From Ceriagrion tenellum (Eukaryota > Arthropoda > Insecta > Odonata > Coenagrionidae), in the NCBI GenBank assembly GCA_963169105.1, contig OY720636.1, forward strand, positions 104,160,539-104,224,538: a stretch of DNA of 64,000 nt, in the 5' to 3' direction. The notes beneath the pieces were generated by a model. The model did not search any database. It was not told the origin of the DNA and saw only the letters and a program-made list of their open reading frames with translations. This document shows positions 25,636 to 37,469 of the stretch, in pieces (within the stretch, counting starts at the first letter, position 1; the number at the start of each line of letters is the position of its first letter). Made by a program: the position numbers and the translations under genes.

Positions 25636-26379
25636 AGCATCAAATCCATTGGCGGGTGGCGACGTTCGTTTGCATGATCTGAGTGGCGTGGTACAGTTTT
25701 GGTACAAATATCTGTAGTTCGGTTTGGTGTGCAGCCTTTGTAAATCGGGATTCAGATAATGGAGACTGTAATGTTGTAAAGAAACTCAGTTGGATGTAAC
25801 ACCATGTTGAATTTGATCGTAATGATCCTTTTAGGAGGTTACGTCGGAGCCCATCGACTGTCTTCCTGATCATTAGTTTTTATGTTTCCAGTCTTTGCTA
25901 GTACATTTGATCCTTTTCAGATAATTCCTCTTCAGTGCTAAATTGGCGAAACTATTTTCCTTTTTCCGATTTTATAGTATTGAATTTAACTTTTTGTGGC
26001 GTTGATTTCTGAAGCCGCATCTTAGGGAAAAAAATTATATACTCCGATAGTCCGCAAACAAGTTATTACCAACCCATATTCCAACGGTTGTCTTGTAATT
26101 TCCAACTTGAAATTGAAAATGACTGAGTAAACGTAGAAACCCGGGGCGGTAATAAATTGCTTGAGCATATACCGATCAGTATTTAATTTCATTTTCCTCT
26201 CCAAGCCGTTAATTTGATTTGCGTTTGGTCATATGAAGCACGAGCACGGTGTTCATTTCGTTTTGACTGCTTGCTTATTTCAATGACTCGTGTCATATTG
26301 TATACCAACCCATTTTCCGAAGTGAGGGCAAAGCATTGAAAAGTCCATTCGAACGAACGATTTTTCTCACATCATTAGA

Positions 26380-26790
26380 ACAATTCGCGCCTCACGTCTA
26401 GTCACGAGCGGACGGGCCATAGACTGTTGCTCACGAGTTCGGCATCTTTCAAATAGCGGGCGAGAGACACGCGTGCAGCTGCTTCCCATTGACCCGCGCC
26501 CGCGTCTCTACTAGTCGCGCAGCGTGGGCGGATCCAGGTTTCCCGCTCGAGGGCCCGCGAGGACTAAATCGGGAAAGCTCTTTGCTGGTGGGAAGGTGGA
26601 GAAGTCAAAGCATTTGAAAGTTGTTGCTGCTGCTCCTTTCGTATGTTTGTGGACGTTTCGGTCGGAGTTAAGTGCTTCCACGACGCGGTGTCCAACCGGC
26701 CCACCTCCCGCCTCGCAGCGGGAAGGAAGACTTCCGATCCAGTGCTTTCCAGTGCCCCGCTCCCTGTTGCCAACGTGCCGATCTGAGTTC
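26380..26790. other. CG-rich block
   Basis: CG dinucleotides are frequent (for example around 26480-26550 and 26690-26790) compared with flanks. The frame at 26524-26799 shows no motif. It is one of at least six such islands in the window and could be regulatory. Confidence 0.35.
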
Positions 26791-26874
26791 GTTCCGTAGG
26801 TTAAAGGAGAGTTGTTAGAACTATATGGTTAGATTTTCTTTTTAAAGGATTGGATTTTGGGGAGGCGATCGACA

Positions 26875-27147
26875 GCTAAGGTCATTTGCGCCATAGGGGA
26901 TAGGTAAGGAAGGAAGGGTGGATAGAAACCCGGCGTCGGCATTCGCCTGCACTTAACGAAAGGCGCCAAGGGGGCCCACGGATTAACGTCTAATCCGACA
27001 GACGGAGTACTGTACTTGAAGTGTCCTCCATAAGACACTCAAGTAGGGATCGGGTTTCCTCTGAAAAACATCCTCCACTGCAGGGATTTGAACCGTGGCC
27101 GCCCGTATGGTTAGCCAGTACTCTAGCCACCACACCAACCCGATGCC
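26875..27147 (-). mobile_element. tRNA-derived SINE, fairly complete
   Basis: On the minus strand it starts GGGCATCGGGTTGGTGTGG, continues TGGCTAGAGTACTGG (A-box region, about 27112-27130) and carries the B box GGTTCAAATCC (27084-27094). After the tRNA-like head come GGAGGA...TTTTTCAGAGG, ACTTCAAGTACAG, GTTAATCCGTGGGC and GGGTTTCTATCCAC. The last landmarks are shared with the SINE at 14985-15205. Its 5' head directly abuts the 3' end of the reverse-transcriptase remnant at 27150-27425. Confidence 0.75.
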
Positions 27148-27149
27148 CT

Positions 27150-27425
27150 TCTTTTTAAAGTATTCTACCGGTTAAGGTTGGCTTTTTTGAATGTCAGAGA
27201 ATCTCCTCCCGGTTTTCTACACTTTCCGGGGCCTGTCTACCTTTAGAATATCCTTTTTCACTTCAGCATGCGATCTGCAGACGATCGTTCTTCGTCCTAT
27301 CTATGAAACGTATTCTCCTTCTTCCCCGCCTTCCCAGCATCCTTCCCTCTATCACATTCTTGAGTAACCCCTCCTCGTCCCTTATTACATGCTACAGCAC
27401 CAGTGAATATTGTAGCCAGAGTTAG
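27150..27425 (-). pseudogene. Decayed non-LTR reverse-transcriptase C-terminus and 3' UTR
   Basis: Minus-strand translation of about 27410-27310 reads HVIR, then EEGLLKNVIEGRMLGRRG, then RRRIRFIDR. This is the basic motif near the C-terminus of many arthropod LINE reverse transcriptases. It is followed, in a shifted frame, by AEVKKDIL, then KTGRR and a noncoding tail with ACCGGTAGAATACTTTAAA. The same order occurs on the plus strand at 45600-45890. Only the last part of the protein survives and stops interrupt it. Confidence 0.6.
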
Positions 27426-27954
27426 AGATGGCCAAGACGTGTGTTAGAAGACAAGGTAAATTCTCGAAGCGTAGAGTATAATGAAGATAGAACACAGACA
27501 TTTTGGGAAACTAATATATTTAACAGAATATAGCGAAAGCGCCTGATTCCCCACACACATGCGACACATTCCACTCGTCAATGCGGGCCAACGTCTGCTC
27601 TGGCGATATCACGAGTAGAGGTTTACATACATGAACTGGCATCAAATAGTCCTTCACAATTAGACGTCCAAGGTGGCTGAACACTTAAGTAAACGATCGG
27701 AAAGGTATCCTTCCGAGCGTTATTACACGTGGAACTCCATTCACTTAAAGAGCTCATTCCAACACGTGCACTTGCGGGCGTATTTGTAAAGGTAATGCTG
27801 TTCCCAGTCCCAGTATCCTCAAAAATGTCCTAATGAGCAAACATCTCATTATGTTTCATGTTTAGATATAGTCTCGTGGACGGTGGAGCTTGGCGAACGC
27901 TTTGGACTCCTTCTCTGTCATCATATGTCCAGCAGTCTTGAGCATATTACTCCT

Positions 27955-28629
27955 TTAAGGTGGCTGTGGCCTCGGGGGTCACTTATTCCAGGTTTTATGA
28001 AATCTTGAATATAGCATCTTTGAAGTGAGTTTTATAAACTGAGATGAAATTAAATAGTGTTTATGGGATAGTTTTAGTGTATTTCAGCCTTGAAAGTGGA
28101 GATTTTAACCTGAGATCTGGTGTAAATTGCTCAGATTACGGCTGAAGAACGTCAGTTTGAACGAGAGAGCATATTCAAGCTTTAAATTTTAACTATTTAT
28201 TAGACGCGAACATTCCCCAATGCCCGCTTTGGTAACCCCAAAGCGGGCATTCCCAAAGGGGTACCTATCTTCCCGACAAATTTGATGCTGTTTATTTTTT
28301 ATGTAATATCCTATGTAATAACCTGTTTTCGTGGAATAAATTCCTTATTATTCCTTGTTATTACTCATGATAAATTGAATAAAAAATAAAATATAGGCAT
28401 CTATCTTACCACCTATTTTTTAGAGCTATTAGCGGATTACTGCCGCAATTTAAGTCAATATGCCGTAGTTCCACACAATTGGCGCTGCTGTCGGCTCCTA
28501 TGGCTGGACAGATGTGGTCATTAGAAATATTTTCGTGGAATAATATGCATAATTTTTATTTAAATTGTGGTGTTCAATTGGTAGCCAAATCAAAAATCCA
28601 TTGGGGAGAAGGACGACTCAAGGGCTTAA
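27955..28629 (+). mobile_element. TTAA-bounded MITE-like element with internal insertion
   Basis: It starts TTAAGGTGGCTGTGGCC (27955). Its body matches 40621-41183 in the same orientation: TATAGCATCTTTGAAGTG / TATAGCGTCTTTAAAGTG, TTTTATAAACTGAG, TCAGCCTTGAAAGTGGAG, GGCTCCTATGGCTGGACA / TGCTCCTATGGTTGGACA, and ATTCGTGGAATAAT-type landmarks. About 150 extra bases lie between roughly 28208 and 28370. The right end is weak; TTAA at 28626-28629 is proposed from the position in the sister copy. It has no ORF, so it is non-autonomous. TTAA ends suggest piggyBac-type mobility. Confidence 0.6.
28219..28251. repeat. Perfect 14-bp-stem hairpin inside the TTAA element
   Basis: AATGCCCGCTTTGG (28219-28232) and CCAAAGCGGGCATT (28238-28251) are exact complements with a five-base loop. 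The hairpin is GC-rich in AT-rich surroundings and lies in the segment missing from the sister copy at 40621-41183, so it probably belongs to a nested insertion. Confidence 0.85.
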
Positions 28630-31600
28630 CTAATTAGAGCTCGCGGCGCGATAGGCGCGCGACGGGGTCCATAGGAGGTCCGGTATCTAGTCCCGGTCTA
28701 AGCTATTGATTCCCTTTCTTCTAAATTTGACAATATTGAAACATTTAAGATTGGCCTTGGCAGTTGGAATTGAAGGAATTGATTATTGAAGGAATAAATT
28801 CGCCGTTAATTAGACGAAAACAGTCATCCCTTGCGGAATTGTCGTGGTTTTGTAAAAATTTATCTGAAGCCAGTGGGAATGCATGTCGATCAGTTTGGTT
28901 TCTTGGTTGCCTAGTTTTTTGCACATTTGTATCTCTGAAATAATAGAATACACTGTGTGTGATAACGTCAATCATAATATGCTTTTTTCTGTGTTATTAT
29001 TTCAGGAATTGAACGTGAATTTCTAAGGCGAGACTGGGTATAAATTGATAAAATTGTAGTTTACCTCCATAAATAAATTCACTTTTGTGAAAAAATTACA
29101 TCAGAAGGTTATTTTAGAAACTCAAATGAAGACAAATTAATGGCAGAAATCGTCTTAGTTTTCGAGTTATTAGAAAATTGCCGCTGTATATGAAGCCAGA
29201 ATGCATGAATTCATCAGAAAAGCCCCTGTCCCCTGCTTCTTTAGCTGGATTAGGTAATCATCAAAGTATAAATTCGTCGTGTAGTCGGCAGGTTCAGCTC
29301 TACTCGCATCGAGCTCAGGCGTGGTGTTGGAGAAAGTAGTCGATACTTTATTTTTTAAACAGCACAAACGAAAAGGCAGAATTTGTCATTTGTTTTGACG
29401 AGTGCAGTCACGGAGGAACCTCTTTTGACTTGCAAACGGGGCCATTCGTCTTTTGCTCGAGGGGGCAGCGAAACATGAGTCCTACACCACGTTTTGCGTT
29501 TTTCTCCTCCGTCGCTTAGTCTGGTTTATTCCTCTGAATAGGTCACTCGGTTGTCAGGCGCTCTTAAAGAGCAGCTCTCCTAATCTCTACATCGTGCCCT
29601 TAACAGCGTTGTCCACTCTCAGGCGTCTCACCTTCGTCCTTAATGCTCGCGTTTCAGTCCGCCGTGCATCGCTTCTGAGAGACCCCCACATTCCCACCGG
29701 CTTCGTCTCTCACATCTCGCATTTGATCCTGATCTGCATTATCACGCTCTTTCGAACGTTAATTTTTTGTAAGGGAGAGAATTTCTTTTGACTTTTTTGG
29801 CTTCGGCAGCCGTGTTTGTTCATCTGCCTCTCCAGGTTATGGTTTGATGGCCCTTCCTTGTAATCCTAAGCTTTTGGTTGACACCGTTAGCTTTGCTTGA
29901 ACCCATTTCCTGCCTCTTTGATTGTTTAACCGGATCGAATCTTTGACTTTTTACGTAGTATTCTATCTTTTTATAGAGAGTCGCATAGAAGCGCGATTTT
30001 AAGCTTTGTTGCTTTACTATGACCATTAGCCGACTTTCTTTTTGGCCTTTTGGAACTGGTTTCAATGGTAAACGATACCCTTCAGTCCATTTGTCGTGCG
30101 GATAAATGTGCGCACAGCCATCTTTACCTCCCGCTGTTTTACTTCCAGGGACATGTTTCGTGAGTGGCTGCTCGATAATAGGAACACCGAAACACTGTGT
30201 GATATCTTCCTGGTCGCCCCATTAAAAAAATTCTCATCTCCATATGTTCGTTCACCTTTCTCTCCCGTCGCCCAATGCAAGGCCTTCGTGAAACATCTTC
30301 CCATCTTCCTCTGTCGGCACTTTCCTTTGCCAAACGAGGAACTCGTTCATGTCCCCCCTTCGTGTCTTTCCGCGTGCAATTTTTCATAGATCCACGCGCA
30401 AGCCTGAATGTGGTTTGAACGATTATCGTGTGTCATTGAGTGTATTTAAATTATTTTTCAAAAAAGTTGCAAAAGCTTACAGGATCGCGTTTTTTCAAAC
30501 ACGTCTGTTTATGCGATGGAACACACCCTTCATGCGTTATTGGTAATGTCACAAGAATTATAATTTACATTTTTGCCTAGATTAAAGCGTTCTGTGACTT
30601 CAGCTATTGGTAGTTTTCGGCGCGGTGTTTGAAATTTAGGCGCAAATTATGTTTATGTAGTTTTTTTTCGAATATTTGACTCGGCTTGGCACCTTGAAAT
30701 TAGTTGTTAACCTGTATAATTATATGAAACGTATATAATATTTCGAATTAAGTAGAATACATTCACATATGTAATATAATGAATGCGACATACGTGTATC
30801 TCGTACCATCTGGACGGTGTCAACATGGTATTTAAGTTCCAAGAAAATAAATCGGTAAAACTTTTTTTTCCACTTCTACCCATAGTTATCACTAATCAGA
30901 ATACATACGAAATGTTTCACCCGTGAAACCCGTGAAACTTAAAGTGAGGTACAGAAAACGTGATTCTTTGTGCCAACAACCTGTAGCTTCTCATACCAGA
31001 GCCATTCATAATATTTATCAGTGGTAAATTGCAATTTTTGTATCCATTTAGTTAATATTCAACCACATCACGCGTGGTACTTCTTTCTCAATAATCTGTA
31101 CGTACATGAACAAAAATTGCCCCCGCCACCATTAAGGAAGACCTGTACTGGACTGCGTATGACCATGTCTGCAGTTAGGGAGATAGCTTTTTTATTACGA
31201 GAGCCTTGGTTCATACCCAGGAAATGTTAGAGATTTGATAGTGGGATCCCAATGCTTGGTTATGGTTGTATTTGGAGAGCACTACAAATGGAATATTCCG
31301 TCAATAGGATAGACTGGTTATTTAGGATGCCCTTTGAGGTCATTCGTAAGTAGTAGGGTGATGTCGACGCCGCGAACGCGAAGTTTCTTTTTCCTCAGTT
31401 TCCAATCCCAAGATGGCCTTTTCCTATTCAAGTAATCGCTCTTTCCTCTAGTTAGCGATTGGCTCCAGTTTTGGCGCTTCTCGTAATAAGTACTGCTTTG
31501 AGTGGCAAATTACTATTGGAATAATTCTATTAGAAAATTGAAGAAGTCATTTTTCCCATGCTAGGTTTTTTCATAATCTTAAACTTTTGTCCTGTAGCCA

Positions 31601-31670
31601 TTGTGATGAGGCAAATACATGGAAATGTGAAGCAACGTAGATAGTGTATTCCCTTTAAACATTTTTTCTG
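28630..31670. other. No recognisable gene
   Basis: AT-rich sequence. An acceptor-like TTATTATTTCAG occurs near 28994-29005 but no conserved peptide follows. Frames at 29453-29791 and 30062-30389 lie in modestly CG-richer DNA, are open on both strands and match nothing I know. Confidence 0.5.
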
Positions 31671-31675
31671 GCATT

Positions 31676-31978
31676 TTATTTCATCGCGACGCGCCCAAAA
31701 TCAAGTGATTGTAAAAGTTTCTTTCTGATTACTGTGGTGATATTTTCTAGCCTGGAGGAAGCGTGGGTGTTAGGCCATTTCATTGTTCTTAACTGTTCTG
31801 GGGCGATCAGCTTATCGAAATCTAGATATCCGGTTTCTCCTTTGGTTCCACTCCTTTCACTGGACCCTCCGGAAACTCTACCTCTTTTACCACTTGCTTT
31901 CGATTTGCCTCTTCTCCCTTTCTCTTTCCGTGTGAAGTTATGACTACACAACAGAGTATCTATCTCGTTAACGTTCAT
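31676..31978 (-). other. Unrecognised 100-codon open frame
   Basis: The minus-strand frame runs from an ATG at 31978. It encodes a peptide with a basic Ser/Gly/Lys/Arg-rich segment (about residues 17-47) followed by a more ordinary segment with YLDFDKLIAPEQL. Codon choice is mixed and looks more gene-like than most frames here, but no domain is recognised and no splice sites are defended. It could be an exon, a retrocopy fragment or chance. Confidence 0.2.
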
Positions 31979-31989
31979 ACATCCTTTCT

Positions 31990-34500
31990 ACTCTTTTCTT
32001 CCTCGGATTTCTGTTTCTCCCGGTTGCAATTCCCTTCTCAAACTGTGGAATGAACTCCCTCCCATGCAAAAAAAACTTGCTAGAAACCTTCATACTTCTA
32101 AGTCTCTTACTCTCGTCATTGACTTTGCCGATCTCGATGCTTCATTACTTGTTAAAATAATGCCGCATGAATATTGAGTTCAAGAACAGAGTCGGGTCTA
32201 GATCATTTGAAAGTGTTTGTAGTAATTTCTGTAGAAATTTTTTCGTTAGTATTTCATCCGAGAGATCATTCTCTTTGTGTGGATTTTGTCCTGAGTAATG
32301 GGGATGGCGCCATCACTCCGAACATTACGACGAATAGCGTTACTTTCCGTCATGGATAAATCACAGTTCGCCGAACTATTTGACCTTATTCAGGGGATTT
32401 CTAACCGGTGAGCGTCGAACGGTGCATTAAGCGCAGGTCGTGTTACTCGCTGGTAATTACTTTGGCGGTTCTTCGCGGTGAAATCTCTTCATGTTGTGTT
32501 GAAAAGCACTTTCACGAGTGCATTTTTTGAAGATCGAATTTATATTTGAAATTTTCAGAAAACGAAATACGAGAGACTAAAAATGTGAGAGTCTTGGGGT
32601 CTTCCACGAAATGGGTTAAGAACTCTTCTCGGTTGGTGATTGGCAGCGTTGGAATAAATAAGCGTCAGAAAAGTTCTTTCCCTTAGAAATCGTGAAACAA
32701 ATTTTATTTGAAAATGAGTATGCAAAATAATTTTTTTTAATAGTCAATGGAAAAAACAATAGGTAATGAATTCGTTGAGGAATTTCTTGTTGAAAGTGTC
32801 CGATGCACCCGTTCACGTCGTTAGACCAACACCACTTGCAATATTCAACCTTGAGAGAAAGCCTAAATAATGGGATTCAATATTCTTTTCCTGCCAGTGA
32901 TCGATGGTTTCAGTTGGGTATTGAGATTTTATTAGGTTGACACTACAACTTAGCGTATTTTGTCGAAATTTCCCCCCCACATATGTCATAAAAACGAAAA
33001 GCACTCTTTTAAGTGTTGAATGAGGAACATGCATAGTTACGTTCATTTAAAATGATAAGGGAACATAATTTGCAAGGGAAGTGCGCGGTATCTAGGGTTG
33101 TTTATGATAGAAGAGTGCATTAAGTACGCATCGCATAAAAAAATCCTTTTCCCCTAAAAGTGGTGTCTTATTTTGAAAGGTATAAAATATCCAAGGAAAT
33201 TTAAAGTATTTTTCATTAACTAATCTTGCTTAACCTGTGATATTCTTATTTGAAAACGAGTTTTTCTGCATCATAAGTCATAAATTGATGAAGTATTGGG
33301 GCTGTTATGATATAAATGTTCGAAAAGTATGAACAGAGAGCTTTTTTCCTCTTAATTTATGTTTAATTTCAAGACCAGTTTCATCAGAATACATCATTTT
33401 GAAGATATTTTCGAGCTCCCGATAATATAGATCACTTGAAAATGATTTTAAATATCGAAACTTGTTGTGAATGTACAAATATTTTGTGTTTATAATCCTC
33501 TCTATCGGTAGCAATCCGAAGTTTTTTTTTTTTTGCTGCAGCTCCCCTCTCGGCTCTCCTTCAGCTCAACGTCTTTTCTCTTAAAGGTTATGTTTTAACG
33601 TCCCTCATAATTTACTTCATGCATTCCTTACTCTTTCCTCCATGGTAATTCTTCTTTCTCATTCCCCCTTGTTTTTAAATGCTGAAAGCCTCAGAATTTG
33701 CCAAAACTCTTTCTTTAATTTCGGAGACTTATCTCTAAATGTCTTTTCTCCTTAAGTCTTGATAGGAAGCTCTCATTGGTGATTCTCTACGCCCATTCGT
33801 CGGTAACATCGCATTTCCATTCCTTCCGGCCTTTGCTACGCTTCAGACAATTCAGTCCAAGCTTCAATTCCATGTAAAGCAGTCTTAGTATATATAATTT
33901 AATGATGTGCTTCCTTACTGTAAAACTTGTGTTGCTGGCTATTTATGGACTTTTCTGTTAGAATGCTGTCTTTGCTTCCGTGCTGTTAGTCGTGGAGCTG
34001 GTAACCCTCTACTCATTATAATATACTAAGGTTTTTTGAGGAAGATTTTTTCTTGTTATGTGAGAAATCATATTATAATTTTATTTAAAAATTTTGGGGT
34101 TTTGAGAAACATGAAGTATATGTGGAGTAATCTTAATGACGCACAAACTTCGTTTTTATGCCTCTTAGTATTTCACTTTTCTTCAGTCATTTTGTATCTT
34201 TTCCCTACGAGGAAGACGTCTCCACAATCGAAGGCTTTACTTTTGCAATTTTATGATCGAGTATCAGGGTGAGTGTTTAGTGTATTTTTGTATAGTTGAT
34301 TAAACAGATGCTCCGCTTCATTTCTGACGCTGTCAGTCAGATCCTACTCATTTTTTTCGATGATATCTCTCAAGAACGCGCAGCCATACCTTATCCCATG
34401 GAAAACGGCTTCCGTGTTTTGGCACGTTGAGTGCATGATATTTTGGTATCTTCAGGAGTGGAAATTTTTCCCATTTTGAGGCGAAAGTAATTTGAGTTTT
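31990..34500. other. No recognisable gene
   Basis: AT-rich sequence with a poly-T run at about 33523-33533. Short ORFs only. I found no repeat partner in the window. Confidence 0.55.
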
Positions 34501-34539
34501 ATGCGCTGTGTAATTTATGTGTATATCACTCCAACTACC

Positions 34540-34990
34540 TCAAGCCAGTCACCTTCGTGAACTTTCTTCCTCTCACTGTCGCCTCTCTCTCTCTCCCTCT
34601 CTCCTTGTGCTCTCTCCCACTCTTCCCAATTTGTCGCATCCCTTCCCTCCCAGAGGGAACCAACACCCTCCTCTTTCTCTCTCCCCCCCCCCCCCACGGT
34701 ACCCAGTCCCAGAAGGGAGGACCACCTCTTTCCCGCACTCTCAACCCTTCACCTCCGCCCGCTACGCTCGCATTCGCTCCACACGCACTCTCGCCTCTAA
34801 GACCTCCGGATCCGCGTTTCACCGCCGCGTGTGGATATTGCTGCCGGGTCCGAAATATCGTTTTCCCTCCTGCCAGCCGCCCTCTCGGTTCTCTTGACGC
34901 CGGAGACCATCGGAGGCCGGGCGTTTGATCGGCGTGCTTGCGGGGGAGGGCTCGCCTCTTGAACGGAGCCCCGGCTCCATCGTGATCCGG
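34540..34990. other. Pyrimidine tract merging into CG-rich block
   Basis: From about 34560 to 34695 the plus strand is almost purely C and T, with a CT repeat and a run of C at about 34683-34696. It then becomes CG-rich to 34990. This keeps long ORFs open on both strands (34517-34928 plus, 34535-35002 minus), with low-complexity peptides. Such sequence can be promoter-proximal or form triplex/H-DNA; I see no protein family. Confidence 0.45.
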
Positions 34991-34999
34991 TTGTGCCGG

Positions 35000-35610
35000 C
35001 ATTGGAATTGTTCCGGTGTGGATGGAAATTTTTCGTGTTTATTCGTTACTTTACTATGAACTCTGTTATGCCCTGGTGACTATACGTCTTCTGGGCTGAT
35101 TATCCTCCTTGTTGTGATGGCGTGGTCACGTTGTCCTAGTTCTTGCGTCGTATCAACTACGTAATTTAACCTATTCTACGTTAGACTACACATCTCTATT
35201 TCTAGGTGAACTTTTTTAAAAGTGAACTCATTATTTTTGTGAAACCATGTGTTCCCTAGTGATCCTTCCCAGAGGTGTTGACTTGGCGTATCTATCTCGA
35301 GTTTTCCTGCATCTCCTCGACATCATTTTCCCAATTGTACGCTAGTAAAGACTTTTGCGCTAAACTATGCTGGACATTGAAGATTATTTCGTTGTGAACT
35401 GTCTGCAAGTCTAGTGTGGACTTGTGTCTTCCCTAGTCCTTCTTACTTTTGTATTGTCGCAATCGCTACATTATGGATGGTGAATTTTGTCATCTGCATC
35501 ATCATCTCCATTCTGGACGATAGAAGATCCCTATTTACAGGTGAACCGTTCATTTGATGTGAAGTTTCCACGTGACTTAAGTGGGATTGCGTCTTCAAGA
35601 GTAGAGATTG
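35000..35610. other. No recognisable gene
   Basis: AT-rich sequence following the CG-rich block. No conserved peptide, RNA gene or repeat partner was found. Confidence 0.5.
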
Positions 35611-35618
35611 CTCCTCCT

Positions 35619-35890
35619 TTAGGTGGTGGACTCGCAGGCTAATTTCCAGTTTTTGGGTTTCTTCATGAAAATAATGTTCTCCTTTAAAGCAAAGAAGGAC
35701 AGCCCTGTTCCAGGGAGGGCCGTGATCTTGTTTTGAACTCTAGGGAAGGCTTTGGTGAGCGTACGTTTTCCCGGCTGCTCCGTCTCCTTATTGCGTTTCT
35801 GCTTCGAGTTGATGATGTATTCTCCAGCGTTTTCTCCGCTCCACTCTTCGAAGTACACTCTCGCTGTTCTCAAGGTCACACCTAAGGAAC
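35619..35890 (-). other. Coding-like open frame, unrecognised
   Basis: The minus-strand frame is open after a TGA and passes a possible acceptor (CCTTAG|GTGTGACC). It encodes a peptide with RVYFEEWSGENAGEYIIN near its start and ends at TAA near 35619. In the first 45 codons third positions are often C or G (TAC TTC GAA GAG, ATC ATC AAC), which is more exon-like than surrounding frames. The upstream polypyrimidine tract is weak. I recognise no family; it could be an exon or a relic of a retrocopy. Confidence 0.25.
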
Positions 35891-35999
35891 TTCATTCGAT
35901 GGATATGACTTCGGAATCTCAGCGGAAATCCCAGTGAATGTCGCGGATCGAGATTGATATCTGAGATCGCTATAAATGTGATTCTTGTTGGTGCCAATG

Positions 36000-37440
36000 T
36001 GGCATTCCTGCTTGGCAGTGGTGGCTGAGAGTGTTAATACTAGGCCACTAATTCTGCTTTGAGATATTGATTAGGCTCTGTGGACGTCCGTTTATGAATG
36101 AACGATGTTGTGATGGTTATTAGTTTCATACAGTTAATTCGGAGTGTGTTTGAACGTTAGTTGCCAGTTTCAGCGTGTGTACTGAAGCTTGGCCATTACT
36201 CTTTAAAGCCGGGCATCAAGATTTTAATTGCTGTCAAGATCACTGGAAGTCACTGTACATCACTCTTATGCATCAAAATTGCTTCAGGTAATGGGGTATA
36301 TTCAGTTCTGGTACGTTTTTCTTTGCTAAACAGGAAGCTAATCACAAGTTATAGTATCTGACGTATTTATTTTGAGTACGTCCCGTTGTGTGTGTTCTTA
36401 TCAGATTTTAGTATTTCATGAAGTTTTTTCGCTAAGCGTAGGTCCAGTATGGTCCATTGATGAGTAATTTTGAAAAACTTGTGGTCTTTGACCATAAGAT
36501 ACCCCTTATATCAATAAATTTACCTATTCAAACGCCTCCCATTTTCAATTGTCCAAGGTTGATTTGGTGACGCTAGTGTTGGGAATCTCTTCGGCGTGGC
36601 TACGTGTGTGAGACAAATTAGTCTTTGAGCGCCATGGTCTTGTCATCCTAACGTTCACACATATTGTGTTTTCACACTTCCGCTTCCATCCTTACGAAAG
36701 CGTAAGCTTTAAATTTGAAGGGTGGAATCTCCAAAAGACAATTGTGAATGCCTCGCGTGATTTTTTGGTTCTCGTGACTGTTTGTCATCGCAGGAAGGAA
36801 TCAAGAGGAATTCCGTGAGGTAAATGAAAGCTGTAAACGAAAAGTATAGTGATCATCTATGCTCCTGAATAAGTGATGGCATCCATTCCTTTGGCTACAC
36901 TCTGTTCTGCGTGAGTTTTTATTGTTAAAATAAAAAAAATGATGGTAGGACTTCTCCTGGAAATAGCGAGAGATAATTGGGCCAAAACTTGCTGATAATA
37001 GATCTAATTCTCGAACTGGGACCTATAAAGTGACGTGGAAACGTGATTTGGAGATAGATTCAGATTATCTTGCGATTTAGGTCATTCCGCCAACCTGTTG
37101 CGCCATCTGCTCTCTTATCAACCTATCACTTTCTATTGATTAATTTGTGGCAACTCCCATTTTGGTTCCCCCCTCTTCCTTGAGTATCTAAGATTGTTTT
37201 CTACGAGTTTAAGTGGTCTATTCATCAAGCGACGTTAATGGTTGTAAGGGCGTTGAATTTGAACCGATGTATCGTGATTTCGCTTTAATCTACCGGCGTG
37301 AATTAGAAGAGGAGTATTAACTCGCAATGAACAAATAACTTACAACTCATAGCTATCTTTTCTTATTAATCTAATGCCATTTAGATTTAATTATTTGGAA
37401 AATCTAAGCAAATGTTGAATTCGTGATTGAGTTCTGATGG
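36000..37440. other. No recognisable gene
   Basis: AT-rich sequence without conserved motifs. A CAGGTAA at 36284-36290 lacks a good polypyrimidine tract. Confidence 0.5.
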
Positions 37441-37467
37441 TTTGTTGTTTTCTTTTCAGGTAAACAC
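37440..37467 (+). promoter_or_regulatory. Strong 3'/5' splice-like junction CAG|GTAAAC
   Basis: A long T-rich tract (TTTGTTGTTTTCTTTT) runs directly into CAG followed at once by GTAAAC. An acceptor immediately abutting a donor is the hallmark of recursive (ratchet) splice sites in long insect introns; it can also be a normal acceptor with an exon starting GTAAAC. Only the sequence pattern is seen; host gene, strand of transcription and use are inferred. Confidence 0.3.
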
Positions 37468-37469
37468 CG

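Noticed and set aside
28994..29005. Splice acceptor TTATTATTTCAG
   Set aside because: Acceptor-like strings are frequent in T-rich DNA and no coding-like exon follows.
34535..35002. Long ORFs on both strands
   Set aside because: Produced by the pyrimidine tract and the CG-rich block; peptides are Ser/Pro/Arg low complexity.
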